DNA from: Vanilla planifolia
Taxonomy: Eukaryota > Streptophyta > Magnoliopsida > Asparagales > Orchidaceae
Length of the DNA: 64,000 nt
Reading direction: 5' to 3'
Assembly (NCBI GenBank): GCA_023846275.1
Contig: CM043877.1
Coordinates: forward strand, 12,321,107-12,385,106
Below the pieces are notes generated by a model. The model worked only from the letters and a program-made list of their open reading frames with translations. It made no database searches and was not told the DNA's origin. A program made the position numbers and the translations under genes. Within the stretch, counting starts at the first letter, position 1; each line of letters begins with the position of its first letter. Shown here in pieces: positions 62,851-64,000 of the stretch.

Positions 62851-63854
62851 TTTAAGACTATATATCCATAATCAAAATAGAATATATTATTTCTATATCA
62901 TCAAGATGTATTTATAAAACTTATAATAGAAATCCTTAAAGCTAAAGAAAAATAACTAATATACTCAATATTAGATAAATAATGCAAACGTAAAGAAATA
63001 TATATAAAATGATAAAAATAGACATATGAGTTTTATATATGACTTATTACAATCTCATAAAAACAAAACAAAAAAATTGAACAACTAAAAACAAATTCTA
63101 TGCAAACATAAAGGCAAACGTCCTAATGCATTATGTCTTGCATCAATTGCCTTCCACATTCAATTTTTTTTTACAAAGTTGTACTCTCAATATATCATCA
63201 TTATGATCAGCATCAGAAAAAAAATTCAACAAGATGCTTCTAGCAAACACTTCGAAACACAATTCCCAAATAATTGGAATCATTTTTTGTTCAATCCATT
63301 AGCTCAATTCAAAATGCATGCAATTTGGTTCAAAGTGATTTGTTCAAGTTTAGAATTAACATGGGTTGAGAGTTAGAATTTTCTCATTCACATTTTCGAG
63401 GACATGGCTAAGGTTTGTAGAAGTAGATACAAGTTCAATGAGATTGGTAAGGAAGCAAACGATACTATTCACAAAAGCTCTGTACAGCACAAGTGGTATT
63501 TTTAACTTGCAAGATGCATGTTACAGCTCTTCAAAGGCCATGACAAAGCTGTTCTCATGAAAACATAAGTGAACCTAAGCTTGTGAGGTGTCGAGGCAAT
63601 GTAGAGATGATAAGCAACCTCTTGGGGAGAAGGCGCATTGCACAAACTAATGGGTGCTTACATGTCAAAGGAGTAGTGCTACGTCAAGTGGCTAAATGAT
63701 GGATTAAACTAAGAGGAAGCTCAGCTCAGAGAATGTGGTTTGAGAGTTTGGTGGCATTGGAAGCTAAAAAATCAAGAAAACTGAGGGGAGCAAAGTGGAC
63801 AATAATGGTGGATCATCGTAATGGTTTGAACACTTTAAAGTATGCTTAAATATC
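62851..63854. other. Intergenic DNA, no gene identified
   Basis: AT-rich to 63200, then slightly GC-richer (63400-63830) without a long open frame. Short frames at 63179-63560 show no domain. Confidence 0.4.
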
Positions 63855-64000
63855 AAATTGATGATGAATGAGGATAAATGAAAATATTATAGGTGGAGAA
63901 AGAAAATGAGAAAATAGATAAAAGAGATTTTTTTTACTCTGTCGATAAGAGTGTGCTCTTCCAAACACAAAGATAATTTTCTACTCTATTATGTGCTTTT
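63855..64000 (+). repeat. Repeat tail, second copy, cut by window end
   Basis: Matches 62650-62850: GATGATGAATGAGG, then GGAGAAAGAAAATG, then ACACAAAGATAATTTTCTACTCTATT. It probably continues past the window. Confidence 0.6.

Overview
The window is plant nuclear DNA, most likely from a monocot. The exon starts of several genes are GC-rich while later exons, introns and intergenic DNA are very AT-rich; this steep 5'-to-3' GC gradient inside genes is typical of commelinid monocots. All four genes have plant homologues and three are split by spliceosomal GT-AG introns. I cannot name the species. Gene density is low, about four genes in 64 kb, and most of the remainder is decayed repeat sequence.

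Layout: (1) 1-15.39 kb is gene-poor and holds old retroelement debris: an inverted repeat, a pyrimidine-rich LTR-like stretch followed by a primer-binding-site-like sequence, a 5S-rRNA-like (Cassandra-type) segment and long TA repeats. (2) 15.4-17.66 kb, + strand: a complete two-exon CYP86B fatty-acid omega-hydroxylase gene. (3) 17.66-22.5 kb: AT-rich DNA with a diverged direct duplication of about 290 bp. (4) 22.5-36.56 kb, - strand: a five-exon gene for a 661-residue coiled-coil protein of the At3g49055-like family, with introns of 4.2 and 7.4 kb. (5) 36.56-37.30 kb: a 740-bp head-to-head intergenic region. (6) 37.30-47.93 kb, + strand: a ten-exon gene for the chloroplast rhodanese-like protein STR11, whose second intron holds remnants of a copia and a gypsy retrotransposon. 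(7) 47.9-56.2 kb: a duplicated piece of the STR11 3' flank, a 49-bp minisatellite, a second degenerate gypsy fragment and a purine-rich tract. (8) 56.31-56.67 kb, + strand: a short GC-rich gene resembling MEE9 (maternal effect embryo arrest 9). (9) 56.7-64 kb: no gene; several diverged copies of a local repeat.

The genes do not form a pathway: suberin/cutin lipid hydroxylation, a coiled-coil protein of unknown role, a plastid sulfurtransferase-like membrane protein and an embryo-arrest family protein. The only arrangement suggesting linked control is the divergent coiled-coil/STR11 pair. I rebuilt the gene models by reading splice sites and reading frames by eye; frames close across every junction and the proteins have sensible lengths. 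Family assignments rest on remembered family features, not on a search. I found no convincing undescribed system. The more unusual items are the 5S-like LTR pair, the nested retroelements in the STR11 intron, the duplicated STR11 3' flank and the very short predicted leader of the CYP86B gene.
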